Shown here: positions 18,001 to 25,934 of the stretch, piece after piece | How the letters are laid out: each line of letters begins with the position of its first letter | How positions within the stretch are numbered: the stretch's first letter is position 1 | Source: Calycina herbarum | Taxonomy: Eukaryota; Ascomycota; Leotiomycetes; Helotiales; Pezizellaceae | NCBI GenBank assembly: GCA_001414485.1 | Contig: LLEY01000327.1 | Span: 1-25,934, forward strand | Length of the DNA stretch: 25,934 bases | Direction of reading: 5' to 3' | The notes under the pieces: model-generated | The model's input: only the letters and a program-made list of their open reading frames with translations | Told to the model about the DNA's origin: nothing | The model's database searches: none | Made by a program: the position numbers and the translations under genes

Positions 18001-18459
18001 GAAAGCCTCGAGGAAAGCCGAATCAAGAGTTAGCTTAGTAATAAAAGCGGGGTCGCTAGAAGAAGAAGGGGCCGCTAGCTAGGCGATCTCTAATTCCCTC
18101 TCTTCTTTCTCCTTCTCTACTCTTTCCTTCTTATTAGCTTTATTAAGCTCTTATAGATTAGTAAGACTACGACGGAGTATCTCTTACTCTTGCTCTATAA
18201 GGAAGCGTTATTGTTTTCGTAGGCGAAGGATTTTCTATATAGCTTCTTCTTAAACCTTGTAGGCTGTCTCTTCCTCCTGCTATAACCGCTGCTTCTAGGT
18301 ATTAATAGATTTCTACTCGAAAATTAAAAGTATTCGATTCTACGATTCAATATTATAAGATTTGCCCTTCCTAGTATACTCGGAGTATTTAGAACTACTA
18401 GGAACGCTAACATATCGATGACTAGTTTTCGTATTTATATAATAAGTATAAGGAATTAT
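17926..18459 (-). pseudogene. Antisense ORF in chromovirus A tail: Cys-cluster/coiled-coil protein
   Basis: This frame of 178 codons lies on the strand opposite to pol, between the integrase end and the 3' LTR, and has no frameshift. It opens at ATA (18459), which aligns with the ATG of the A' copy. The N-terminus has RYVSVPSSSKYSEYTRKGK and SYN, restoring C-X8-C-X2-C-X6-C, much like half of a Zn2Cys6 cluster. A long Gln/Glu/Arg/Lys coiled-coil follows (EEETAYKV, ILRLRKQ-RFLIEQE, EILRRSLTNL-ELNKANKKER, EKEKEEREL). The end is Ser/Pro/Asp-rich (APSSSSDPAF, LDSAFLEAFSSNYEI) and stops at TAA (17928-17926), aligned with the A' stop. I recall similar unnamed proteins in filamentous ascomycetes next to retroelements. 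The function is unknown; the domain reading is inference. Confidence 0.7.
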
Positions 18460-18618
18460 TTCGTATCTTAAACGTTCGATTTAAAGAGCGTTAAGAGTTC
18501 TATATTATTTAAGCTTATCTTTTAAGAGAGGTGTTAACGATATAATAGGAACTAAGGAGGCCGCTAGCCTCTTAACGATATTTTCTTAGGCTATACTTAA
18601 GCGTAGGGACACGCTAGT

Positions 18619-18633
18619 CTAAGAAGGGGATAG
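18619..18633 (+). promoter_or_regulatory. Polypurine tract of chromovirus A
   Basis: CTAAGAAGGGGATAG directly precedes the 3' LTR start. The same 15 bases, inverted, precede the A' LTR at 20698-20712. This fixes the LTR start and shows that the 150 bp after it belong to the LTR. Confidence 0.88.
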
Positions 18634-18808
18634 TATTACGAACCACGGTTACGTAGTAAGTAGTCTAGACAGCGTTCTAATAGGATAAGGTATAACATCC
18701 GGGAATAGAAGGTAATATAGGAGGAAATTAGTAATATAAAGGACATTTGGGATTTTAGGATCTTACTATTATAGTAATGTTAGAAGTTACGTGCGGTTAT
18801 ATAACGTA

Positions 18809-18877
18809 ATCGCCTATATCGCTCTAATCGCCTTAATCGCGAGCGACGTAAGCGACGCGAGCGATGTAAGCGATATA
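18809..18877. repeat. TCGCT/AGCGA short-motif array in LTR A (3')
   Basis: TCGCC/TCGCT motifs are followed by a run of (G)AGCGA/GTAAGCGA motifs. It is the counterpart of 7234-7300 and keeps many CpG sites in an otherwise RIP-eroded context. Confidence 0.7.
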
Positions 18878-18893
18878 CTTAGGAATGAAGGTT

Positions 18894-18902
18894 CTATATA
18901 AG
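18894..18902 (+). promoter_or_regulatory. TATA box of the chromovirus A 3' LTR
   Basis: CTATATAAG is followed by ACTGGCACGTCTGCT, conserved in all three A-type LTRs of the window. Confidence 0.6.
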
Positions 18903-19095
18903 ACTGGCACGTCTGCTATTAGATAAGAGCTTCGTACTTAACTTTAGTTATTAATCTTATTATCTTCTTTAACATCTTTAATATAAGTAACGAGTTTACT
19001 TCTAAGTAAACAACCCGGCGCATCTATACTTCTTACCTATATACTAACCTTCGAGACTTAGTTATCTTTGTTTAGTTCGTTTGAGTTTCGTTACA

Positions 19096-19100
19096 GTTAT
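19096..19100. other. Target-site duplication GTTAT of chromovirus A
   Basis: This is the partner of ATAAC at 7926-7930. Joining the LINE halves through a single GTTAT restores one uninterrupted LINE reading frame. Confidence 0.82.
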
Positions 19101-20259
19101 CTAGAGAAGAGATAGATCTTATAACTCTATAATTAACCTAGCTTTCTTAACTAAAAACGTAGTAATATAGTATAGAATACTAGACCTACTAGGCTTAGAC
19201 TATATAGCTTAACTCTTAATAATAGTAGTAGAAGAGGAGAGAGAGGCGCCTAGAACGCTTAGTTTTAGTTAGAGGCTAATAGATAAAGTACTAGTAAAGA
19301 TAGAGGCTCTATATCTTAAGAAGCTAGTAATCTAGAATATACTAGAACTTAAGAGAGCTATTAAGAGACTTATAGAAGAACTTTAGTAGATAGCCTAAGT
19401 CTTAATACTACTCTAGAAGCTAGATAAAGAGAGAGTATAACTATAGTAGAATATAGAGGTTAAAGAAGCGTTGATTAGAGTAAGAGGGTATAAGAGAACG
19501 TAGAGAGAGCTTTGTATAAGGAGCTTAAGGCGCTAGTTAGACGAAGCTCTTTAAGAACTCTAGACAGTTAGTAGAAGAGCGAAGACAAAGAGCTAGAGAG
19601 AGATATAGAGACGTCGAAAGACGATAGAAAGCTATAGACGCTTAAGAAGTAGGTACGTCTAAAGAGATATATAAAACTTAAAACGCTAGTACTACTAATA
19701 CTTATCTTACTTAGTAGAATTAGTAGTAAGAATTATAAGGACAAGGCCTATATTCTTATAGAGAAGTTCTTTCTAGAATTAATAGCTAACTACTTAAGTA
19801 TTTCTAATAAGGAGTAGAGCTCTAAGAGCTTCTCTTAAAGATACTAAGTAAGCTAGTAAGTAACTAAGAAGTATATTAAGAGGGCGATAAGATTAGTATC
19901 TTAGAAGGTACTAGAGTTTAGTATACTAGCGAACAGCTTTCTAAAAGTATATAATAAGCTACTTTAAGAAGTACTCGTAGTAATCGTAGAAGCGAGCTTC
20001 TACTTATAGTACTTCTTATTACTATTCTACTATATAAAAGTAGTAGTACTAAGGAAACTAGGTAAGATAATAGAGGAATAGAGTAAGGTAGAAGCTTACT
20101 AGCTAATAGTACTACTCTCGATAATAGATAAGATTCTTAAGAAGATAATAGTATAGAGGCTTACGTAGCTTATAGAAGAGACAGCTATGCTCTTAGAGAT
20201 ATAGATAGATAACTAGGAGTACTAGAATATAGAACTTATAATAAGAATAGTAATAGAGG
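19096..20259 (+). pseudogene. LINE ORF2: end of endonuclease and reverse transcriptase start
   Basis: This is the second half of the LINE interrupted by chromovirus A. The first 120 bp finish the endonuclease: NSIINLAFLTKNVV and LGLDYIA (family STIDLxF and LDHGSDH). A long basic linker precedes the RT. From about 19900 the RT fingers are clear: FSILANSFLKVYNKLL, VEASFYL-YFLLLFYYIKVVVLRK (family YFPxxFRxAKVVVLRKPGK), LGKIIEE, AY-LIVLLSIIDKILKKIIV-RL (AWRPIALLSTIGKVLE), IEETAMLLEI and IDN-EY-NIEL (from QMGxRxGRSTEL). The palm with its catalytic YxDD is not reached, because chromovirus A' is inserted at 20259; the rest should lie beyond the window. Confidence 0.85.
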
Positions 20260-20697
20260 TATAACGAAACTCAAACGAACTAAACAAAGATGACTAAGTC
20301 TCGAAGGTTGGTATGTAGATAAGAAGTATAGATACGCCGGGTTGTTTACTTAGAAGTGAACTCGTTACTTATATTAAAGATGTTAAATAAGATAATAAAA
20401 TTGATAACTAAAGTTAAGTACGAAGCTCCTATCTAATAGCAGACGTGCCAGTCTTATATAGAACTGTAGTCTCCCGTTCCAGTCGCTCTAGTCGCTCGCT
20501 CTAATCGCTTTAGTCGATAGGCGACTTAGGCGACTCAGGCAACTAGGTTACGTGATACTTTTTACTAAAGGAAATCCATAGATCGCTTAGCTAGTCTAAG
20601 GATCCCTCTTTTACTTATAAGAGTTTCCGATAGTGCTTAACCTGTTAGAGCGCCGTCTAGTCTTCACTTATTACATGCTTACACGTGATTTGTAATA
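20260..20697 (-). mobile_element. Chromovirus A' 3' LTR
   Basis: In element sense it starts TATTACAAATCACGTG at 20697, right after the polypurine tract, and ends GTTATA at 20260. It is 438 bp, slightly shorter and more diverged than the A LTRs, chiefly in the 5' third. TATA box CTATATAAG (minus) is at 20453-20461. The left flank AGAGG (20255-20259) is the likely target duplication; its partner is outside the window. Confidence 0.88.
20481..20542. repeat. TCGCT/GGCGA short-motif array in LTR A'
   Basis: GTCGCTCTAGTCGCTCGCTC is followed by GATAGGCGACTTAGGCGACT. It is the same architecture as in the other two LTRs but with motif identities shifted (GTCGC/GCGAC), so the fold-back property is kept while the sequence changes. 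Confidence 0.65.
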
Positions 20698-20712
20698 CTA
20701 TCCCCTTCTTAG
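20698..20712 (-). promoter_or_regulatory. Polypurine tract of chromovirus A'
   Basis: The minus strand reads CTAAGAAGGGGATAG, identical to the tract of element A. Confidence 0.85.
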
Positions 20713-20871
20713 CCTAGCATATCCCTACACTTAAGTATAACCTAAGAAATACCGTTAGAAGGCTATCGGCCTTCTCCTGCTATAATGTTTTTAATAATAC
20801 TATCTGTAAAAGATAAACTAAAACAAAATCGTATTAATAACGCCCTCTATATCGATTAAGTAGGATCTGAA

Positions 20872-21426
20872 ATGTCGCCTTATACTCGCTGTCTTACTTC
20901 TACGTCCGGTTGTTGCTATGTATCTATTGCCGGGGGTAAGAAATGTTCTGAGTATATTAGGAAGAGTAAAACTTGTAATGTTAAGAAGTAAAATTAAATA
21001 CCTTTAACTTTTAAATAAGAATCTCTTAATACGTAGAAACGTTGTCTACGGGTTAAGGAGGAGACGGCCTATCAGGCCTAAGAAAAAGCCTTTTAGGCCT
21101 AGTAGGAAGTAATGTTAAAAGTTCTCTGTCTTCGAGTATAGCAACGTCTTCTCGATAAGCAAGAATAATAAATACTTCGTTAAGGACTTAGTACTCTTTA
21201 GAAGCTAGATAAAGCTAAGGAGAAGGAGGAAAAGGAAAAAGAAGAGAAGGAGAGGAGAGAGGAGGCTGCTAAGCTGGCTGCCTACCCTACCTCTACTGCC
21301 TCCGACCCTGCTTTTAACTTAGATCTCGATCTTGGTTTTCTCGAGGTCTTCTCTATTAATTACCTAATATAAGTAACCCTAGGTTTTAATAATAGAAGTT
21401 CTAAAGTTCCTCTAAGTACTAGTTAA
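20872..21426 (+). pseudogene. Antisense ORF in chromovirus A' tail: Cys-cluster/coiled-coil protein
   Basis: This is the second copy of the antisense gene, 185 codons in one frame, starting at a surviving ATG (MSPYTRCLTSTSGCCYVS). The cluster reads KKCSEYIRKSKTCN, with two of three Cys intact (C-X2-C-X6-C form). The middle has KEETAYQA and EKAF, then ILR-GLSTL-KLDKAKE followed by a run of Glu/Lys (KEEKEKEEKERREEAAKLAA), and ends ASDPAFNLDLDLGFLEVFS. Over a dozen in-frame stops are at Gln or Trp positions. The stop at 21424-21426 aligns with that of the A copy; the earlier TAA at 21370 aligns with a TAG in A and is probably a mutated Gln codon. The stretch 21210-21330 keeps unusual G+C and TG/CA content compared with its surroundings. 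Function unknown. Confidence 0.72.
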
Positions 21427-22790
21427 TATTCTTTCTAGGTTCTTAAGTATTTTCTAAGTATAGGTAATCTAACTATTTAATTAAATACTTAATCTTACCT
21501 TTAATAATCTTATAGTTAAGAATCCTTTTAACTTTATATTTAGTGTTTAGATTAACTGGTTGAATTTCTATAATTAGAGCTAGTGGTGCTCCTAGTAGTA
21601 CTGGTTTAAGTAGAGATATATAGAATACTAGATAGATGTTTATTATTCTTAGTAGTATTAATTTGTAATTCAAAGGTTCTTTAACGTATTTGATTTTAAA
21701 TAGTCTAAGTTTTTTATAATCTAGTTTATTACTTAGTCTTTTTATATTAATATTCTTTTATACTAAGTAGACTTTATCCTCCTCTTTTAGTATTAGCTCT
21801 TAACTACGTTGTTTATTATAGTAGTATGTATTTCTTTCTATTATAAATTATAAGTCCTTTGTAAGTTCCTTATATAGACTCTTGATTTTTAAGATATAAA
21901 TATAAGTAAGTTGGTTGTTAATAGTTATAGATAGTAGTTCTTAATACGCTGATAATTTATACCTAAAGTTAGCGTAGAATAGTGTAATAAGTGTTATTTC
22001 TGTTACTAAACTATTATAGGTGAACTATGTTAGAGGTAGTAGCTCTACCTAGTTGTTTTATTAGTAGTTTATATAATAACGAAGGTATGTTTTAACTACT
22101 TAATTTATTTGTTTGTTTCCTCTATTTATTTAAGAGTAGAAAGCTATAGAGAGCTTTCTTTTTATACTTAATCGTTTTATAAGAGCGATTTAAAATTTTA
22201 AGGTAAAGAGCTTATCTCTATCTAAGAGTATTTCTTTAAATAGTCTATATCTTAAGACTACTTCTCTAAGGAATATAAATACTAATTCCTTAGCTATACT
22301 TAACTCTATATATACTATTAGGATTATATATTTTATAAGTTGTTCTATAATAACTAGGATTATATTATATTTAACTCCTATTATTAGATCTTTAGATTTT
22401 AGTAGTTTAATAATAAAATCTATAGATATTAATTTCTAAGGTATTTATAGTATTAGAGTAGTGTTTATTTGTCTATAAGGAGTATAGTAGGAAGCCTTGT
22501 TTCTAGTATAGATATTATATTCTATTATTACTTCCTTAACTATTATAGATAACTGATTAATATAGTAGTATTATCTTATTCTCTAGAGGGTTCTACGGAT
22601 CTCTTAGTAACTGTGAGTAGGTATAGTATAGTATTCTTATATAAACTCCTTTATATATAAGCTAGGAACCTATAACTTCCCTTTTATATATTAGTTATAA
22701 CCTTTATATATATTCTAAATCTTATTTATCTAGATGTTGTTTATTACTGCTATTTTGTATATAGTAGGTACTAAGTCTCTATTCTTAAGG
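21380..22790 (-). pseudogene. pol: Chromovirus A' integrase and chromodomain
   Basis: This is a homologue of 16601-18000, read on the minus strand. It begins with the degraded HHCC module at about 22620-22500. Then come SIDFIIKLLKSKDL at about 22420 (Asp 1), the LDRDKLFT block at about 22222 (Asp 2) and INRGNKQIN near 22120 (Glu turned to Lys, as in A). A stop-free piece, 21673-21473, covers the C-terminal domain, the linker LLKPVLLGAPLALIIEIQPV and the start of the chromodomain (NTKYKVKRILNYKIIKGKIKYLIK). This is a genuine remnant of pol, not a separate gene. The chromodomain end overlaps the antisense ORF. Confidence 0.88.
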
Positions 22791-23330
22791 GTTTTTAAGA
22801 TTATAATCTTTTTATACTCCTTATTTCCCTTATATCTAGGTTTCTAGCTAAGAGTATTAGCTTAAGTATTTAACGTTCCTTTTATATGTTAAATAACGAT
22901 GTTAAATCTTTCTAGTATTTCTAACTATCTAGCTAGTTGTTTAGTTATAAGTTCCTTAGTTGTTGTAAATGTCTTAAGGTTCTTATAGTCGGATAAAACT
23001 ATGACTAGGTATTTTACTAGCTATAAATAAATTCTCTAGTGTTCTAAAGCTAATACTATAGTAAGTAGTTCCTTGTTAAAGATGTTATAGTTTTGTTATA
23101 CTAGGTTAAATGTTTTAGAATAATATATAATAGGTATAAGTTTCTCTTTATTATTTGGTTATAAGTAAATCGTACTTACTACTATGTCTAAGGCGTCTGT
23201 TTTGATTATACTAGGTTTGTCTATGTTGAAATTGTATAGAATAGGTTTTTCTATAAACTTTGTTTTAATTCTTTAAAAAGCATTCTCTGCTTATTTATTC
23301 TATATAAACTTAATAGCTTTCTTAACTAGT
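22791..23330 (-). pseudogene. pol: Chromovirus A' RNase H
   Basis: This is the counterpart of 15951-16600. A PILY-F block and a damaged TDASD (about 23195) are followed by motifs for YYSK.FN, NY-IFNKELLTIVLALE and LS-YKNL. The spacing is normal. It differs from A mostly by transitions, and RIP stops fall at many of the same codons. Confidence 0.8.
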
Positions 23331-24290
23331 ATTGTTATTAGTTTAGTAATTTTTATATAATCTTATATAAACGGATAGTAAAAGTTTATAAATCTAAGGA
23401 AGGACTGTATATCTTTTATATTCTCTAGTGATTTCTAGTTTAAGATGTCTTAGATCTTTGCTAGATCTATTTCTATTTTCTCTAAGTTAAATACCTATTC
23501 TAGGAAAAGTGTTTAAGTTACTCTAAACTTGTATTTTAAGAGTTTTAACTAAGAGTTTACTTTTATAAGTTATTATAAAACTTTTCTAATATATCCTTTG
23601 TATTCTTCTTCTTTTTCTAAGAAGATTAGGATATTATTTAGGTAATAAATTACTATTACTCTTAGAAGATCTCTTAAAATGTTATTATTTTGTTTTTAAT
23701 ATATAGCTAGTATATTATAGAGTCTAAATAGCATAACTGTGTATTCGTAGAGGCCTGATAGTAAGGCAAATACTGTCTTTTATTCGTTTCTAACTTTTAT
23801 TTATATAAGTCTATAGGTGTTTTGTTAATCTAATTTCGTAAATCGTACTACCTTATCTAACTTGTCCTATAAGTATTAGCTAGGTAGTAGCGGATAAGCG
23901 TCCTTAACTATAGTGTGATTTACTTCCTAATAATTAATATATACTCTCTTGTCTAGGTTATCTTTCTTCTTAATAATAAGTATATTTAAAGTAATTAGCG
24001 ACTTAGATCTTCTAATATGTCCCTTTTTTATACCTTTCTTTATATAACTTTCTATTCTTTATAGGCTTTTCTAGTTATATAACTGAAGTTTCTACTTTGA
24101 GAGGTGATAACTCTCTTTTAATTTAATCTTATAATCCTATAAACGATGTTCTAGTAAAGCTTATAAGTCTTCTAGGTTTTTAAATAAAGCCTTAAATTCT
24201 CTATACTATATAGGTATTTTGTTATTAGTTTTCTTACTAACCTATAGAGGACCCTAGATAAGGTGTCCTAGTGTTTTAGAAGAGGTAGCG
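23331..24290 (-). pseudogene. pol: Chromovirus A' reverse transcriptase
   Basis: This copy runs without interruption from the protease end (about 24290) through YREFKALFK-like, YPLL and FTKLD-like blocks (about 23850) to the catalytic box near 23650. There VIYY is followed by LNN in place of LDD: both Asp are lost. It shows the normal sequence order across the point where copy A is broken by the inversion (GGTTAGCG...CACTAGGACACC near 24280), which makes it the internal control for that rearrangement. Confidence 0.87.
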
Positions 24291-25520
24291 CTAACCTTAT
24301 TCTAGCCTTAAAGTTATAAACGCGAACCTATATATTTATATTAACTAAAGGTTATTATTCTATCCTTTTAATCGATTTCTAGATTATATTCTAGAATCTA
24401 TAGTATACTAAATATTACTTTCTTATTTCCTATTTTAATAATATTAAATTATATATTTAAATAGTATCCTTTAATATTAACTTTTATTAGAATAGTTTAC
24501 TAATTAATAATTCTATTTTAATATATAATATCTGTTTTATTAACTACTCCTAACTAATATAGTCTTATCCCTTTAATTAGAACGTTTAGCTTCTCTTAAG
24601 CTATTAGGGAAATAAAGTTGCCTATTACTCCTAAGTCTATTATAACTTATAACTTTTTCCCTTATATTTCTATAGTTATTATTAACTGTCTTTCTCTTAA
24701 AGTAGTGTTTAACTTTGCTTTAATATATTAGACTTTAAAAGATCGATTTTCTTGATTATAATTCTTTCTTTCCTTGTCTTTATACTATAGAAAGAATCTT
24801 ACTCTTTCCTTATTAGTATATACTACCTTATATACTAGTTTATATTCTACGATTCTTATAGTTTTAGAAATTTCTTTTATAAATTGCTTTAGTATTTGTT
24901 CGTAGTTATATTAGATCTATTTATAACTAGTTTCTAAAATAGCTTCTATAGACTAAAGTTCTCCTATATATAGATAATCTAAAGTAGCTTCTAATATACT
25001 TATCTCTAGTTTTATATAATAAACCTTAAATATATAGTCTCTTAAATTCCTTTCCCTAATAGCCTGAATCTAGGACTAAGGAAAGAATACTACTCTTTCT
25101 TTATCTAATAATACTACTTCGTATATCTAATAATATTCTACTATTCTAGCAGGCTCTAGTAACATTCCTTTGAATCGCTTCTATAATAACTAGTCTAAAG
25201 TTAGACTTGGTTTATATCGTATCTATTATACTATCGTTTTCTAAACTGTTTTTATAAACCATAGTTCTCCTATTAATAGATAGTATAATTCTTCCGGTTC
25301 CGTCTTAGCCTATCTGGTTATATCGAGCTCTCTTCGTTCCTAGAATAATATACCGAACAGTTGTTATAAGTCGTATTTTCTGAATACCAACCCCTTGTGT
25401 TATATAAGGACTTTAGAAGTCTGTTTTCTAGTTGTCGATACATGCCTATCGATTTCCTTGTTTAAATATTCTAAGGAATACCTAAGTTTCTCTAACTTCG
25501 GGGTCTTTATTCTTTATTTC
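24291..25520 (-). pseudogene. pol: Chromovirus A' gag C-terminus and protease
   Basis: The retropepsin is well preserved in outline: VIIDLGVIGNFISLIA at about 24637-24590 (VIIDSGATGNFIS), LNVLIKGI, and a C-terminal I-ILEYNLEID block (GIPWIPEYNPEIDW) near 24410. Rightward (N-terminal in the protein) it passes into gag-pol linker and the gag end. Compared with A, about 330 bp are missing between AATAC and CAACCCCTTGTG near 25387. The reading ends at 25520, where a copia LTR is inserted; the rest of gag and the 5' LTR are beyond the window or lost. Confidence 0.82.
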
Positions 25521-25568
25521 TATAATAATATATTAGTATCTAGTATACTTAGGCATAAGTGCTTAAGT

Positions 25569-25580
25569 GTATATAGACCT
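25569..25580 (+). promoter_or_regulatory. Probable TATA box of the copia LTR
   Basis: TGTATATAGACC is conserved as TATATAGACC/TATATATAGACC in all four copia LTRs of the window, followed by TAAAAGTTAAGC. Confidence 0.5.
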
Positions 25581-25734
25581 AAAAGTTAAGCTTAGTCAGA
25601 ATATCACGTGACCTCGTGGTTCTGATGTGTCTAGAGCACTCTAGAGCAACGCGTTAAGTTTTATATATTAATTACATATACTTCCGCATACGTATTCCGT
25701 TTACGGAAGTGGCGTTTTGTGGCGTATACCGCAT

Positions 25735-25916
25735 GCGTATTCCGCATACGTATATACAAAGAGTCCTTTGTACACCGTATGCGTATTCCGAATGCGTATA
25801 TACAAAGAGTCCTTTGTACACCGCATACGTATTCCGTATACGTATATACAAAGAGTCCTTTGTACACCGCATACGTATTCCGAATGCGTATATACAAAGA
25901 GTCCTTTATACACATG
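25735..25916. repeat. 46-bp minisatellite, four units
   Basis: TACAAAGAGTCCTT starts at 25755, 25801, 25847 and 25893, exactly 46 bp apart. Each unit contains the inverted repeat TACAAAG-AGTC-CTTTGTA and ATACGTAT/CGCATACG palindromic pieces. Units differ by a few transitions. Because 46 is not a multiple of three and the unit has no stop, open frames of 66-84 codons appear in several frames on both strands; they are repeat artefacts. Confidence 0.92.
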
Positions 25917-25934
25917 TGTATATAACTAGGTCCT

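Larger units (their letters stand above)
18634..19095 (+). mobile_element. Chromovirus A 3' LTR
   Basis: This 462-bp LTR starts TATTACGAACCACGG (TGTCACG before RIP) and ends GAGTTTCGTTACA. It matches the 5' LTR (7014-7925 minus the nested solo LTR) in length and along its sequence. A TATA box stands at 18894-18902, with a TCGCT/AGCGA array at 18809-18877 upstream of it. GTTAT follows at 19096. Confidence 0.92.
25521..25934 (+). mobile_element. copia LTR, plus orientation, cut by the window end
   Basis: This is the reverse complement of the 7350-7794 LTR, starting TATAATAATATATTAG at 25521 inside chromovirus A' gag and running off the window. The homologous gag sequence at 5740 shows where A' is interrupted (after TTTATTTC). 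A TATATAGACC box is near 25571. Four 46-bp minisatellite units fill 25735-25916. Whether it is solo or the 5' LTR of a full element cannot be told. Confidence 0.85.

Noticed and set aside
7795..18770. Long terminal inverted repeats at 7800-7925 and 18634-18770, first read as ends of one giant DNA transposon
   Set aside because: They are the first 130 bp of the two chromovirus A LTRs. The polypurine tract AAGAAGGGGATAG, the TG/CA ends and the ATAAC/GTTAT duplication show LTR boundaries, and the inverted arrangement comes from the inversion.
18634..20697. LTR(+) and LTR(-) around 19096-20259 read as a single palindromic element
   Set aside because: They belong to two different insertions: the 3' LTR of A and the 3' LTR of A', each adjoining its own polypurine tract and pol, with LINE sequence between them.
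25395..25589. 64-codon open frame on the plus strand
   Set aside because: It runs from antisense gag of A' across the insertion junction into the copia LTR; no domain, and its parts have different origins.
25661..25929. Five overlapping open frames of 66-84 codons on both strands with repeated YIQRVLCT/CTKDSLYIR-type text
   Set aside because: They arise from the 46-bp stop-free minisatellite in the copia LTR. The unit length is not a multiple of three, so the same peptide reappears in each frame.
1..25934. tRNA or rRNA genes and intact host genes
   Set aside because: No cloverleaf with conserved T-loop, no rRNA motif, and no frame free of RIP stops longer than about 100 codons outside repeats was found by reading both strands.

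Overview
This window is a transposon graveyard from a filamentous ascomycete (Pezizomycotina-type) genome. No intact host gene is visible. The DNA is AT-rich, TpA is everywhere, and CpA/TpG are scarce. Nearly every recognisable coding region carries dense TAA/TAG stops at places where the family has Trp or Gln, and Cys-to-Tyr, His-to-Tyr and Asp-to-Asn changes. That is the signature of repeat-induced point mutation (RIP; CpA to TpA on either strand). Frames mostly survive, so domains can still be read through the stops. These dinucleotide statements come from reading, not counting. I cannot name the species.

Layout. 1-1641: a copia-type unit on the minus strand made of LTR, gag, LTR with no pol. 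1642-2880: an AT-rich stretch with tandem repeats and a chromodomain remnant (element C). 2960-4191: RNase H and integrase of chromovirus B (plus). 4192-7925: protease, gag and 5' LTR of chromovirus A (minus), with a solo copia LTR nested in the LTR. 7926-9740: 5' half of a Tad/I-like LINE (minus). 9930-10762: two inverted LTRs of B type. 10819-12677 and 12793-14650: two pogo/Fot1-like DNA transposons. 14653-15067: integrase C-terminus and chromodomain of B (minus). 15068-19095: RT, RNase H, integrase, chromodomain, tail and 3' LTR of A (plus). 19096-20259: LINE RT (plus). 20260-25520: a second copy, A' (minus). 25521-end: another copia LTR (plus).

The main result is that these pieces fit together. 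Segment 4192-15067 (about 10.9 kb) appears to be inverted between GTGG (4188-4191) and CCAC (15068-15071). Flipping it back joins B integrase in frame to its C-terminus and chromodomain. It also joins A gag-protease to A RT exactly as in the undisturbed copy A', and brings the two LINE halves together around a complete A element with 462-bp LTRs and a 5-bp target duplication (GTTAT). The pre-inversion state was a simple nest: B, with two pogo insertions in its 3' end, then a LINE interrupted by A.

Both A copies also carry, antisense in the tail between chromodomain and 3' LTR, an open frame for a small protein with a Cys cluster and a charged coiled-coil, ending at aligned stop codons. This is the best candidate here for a poorly described retrotransposon-associated gene.
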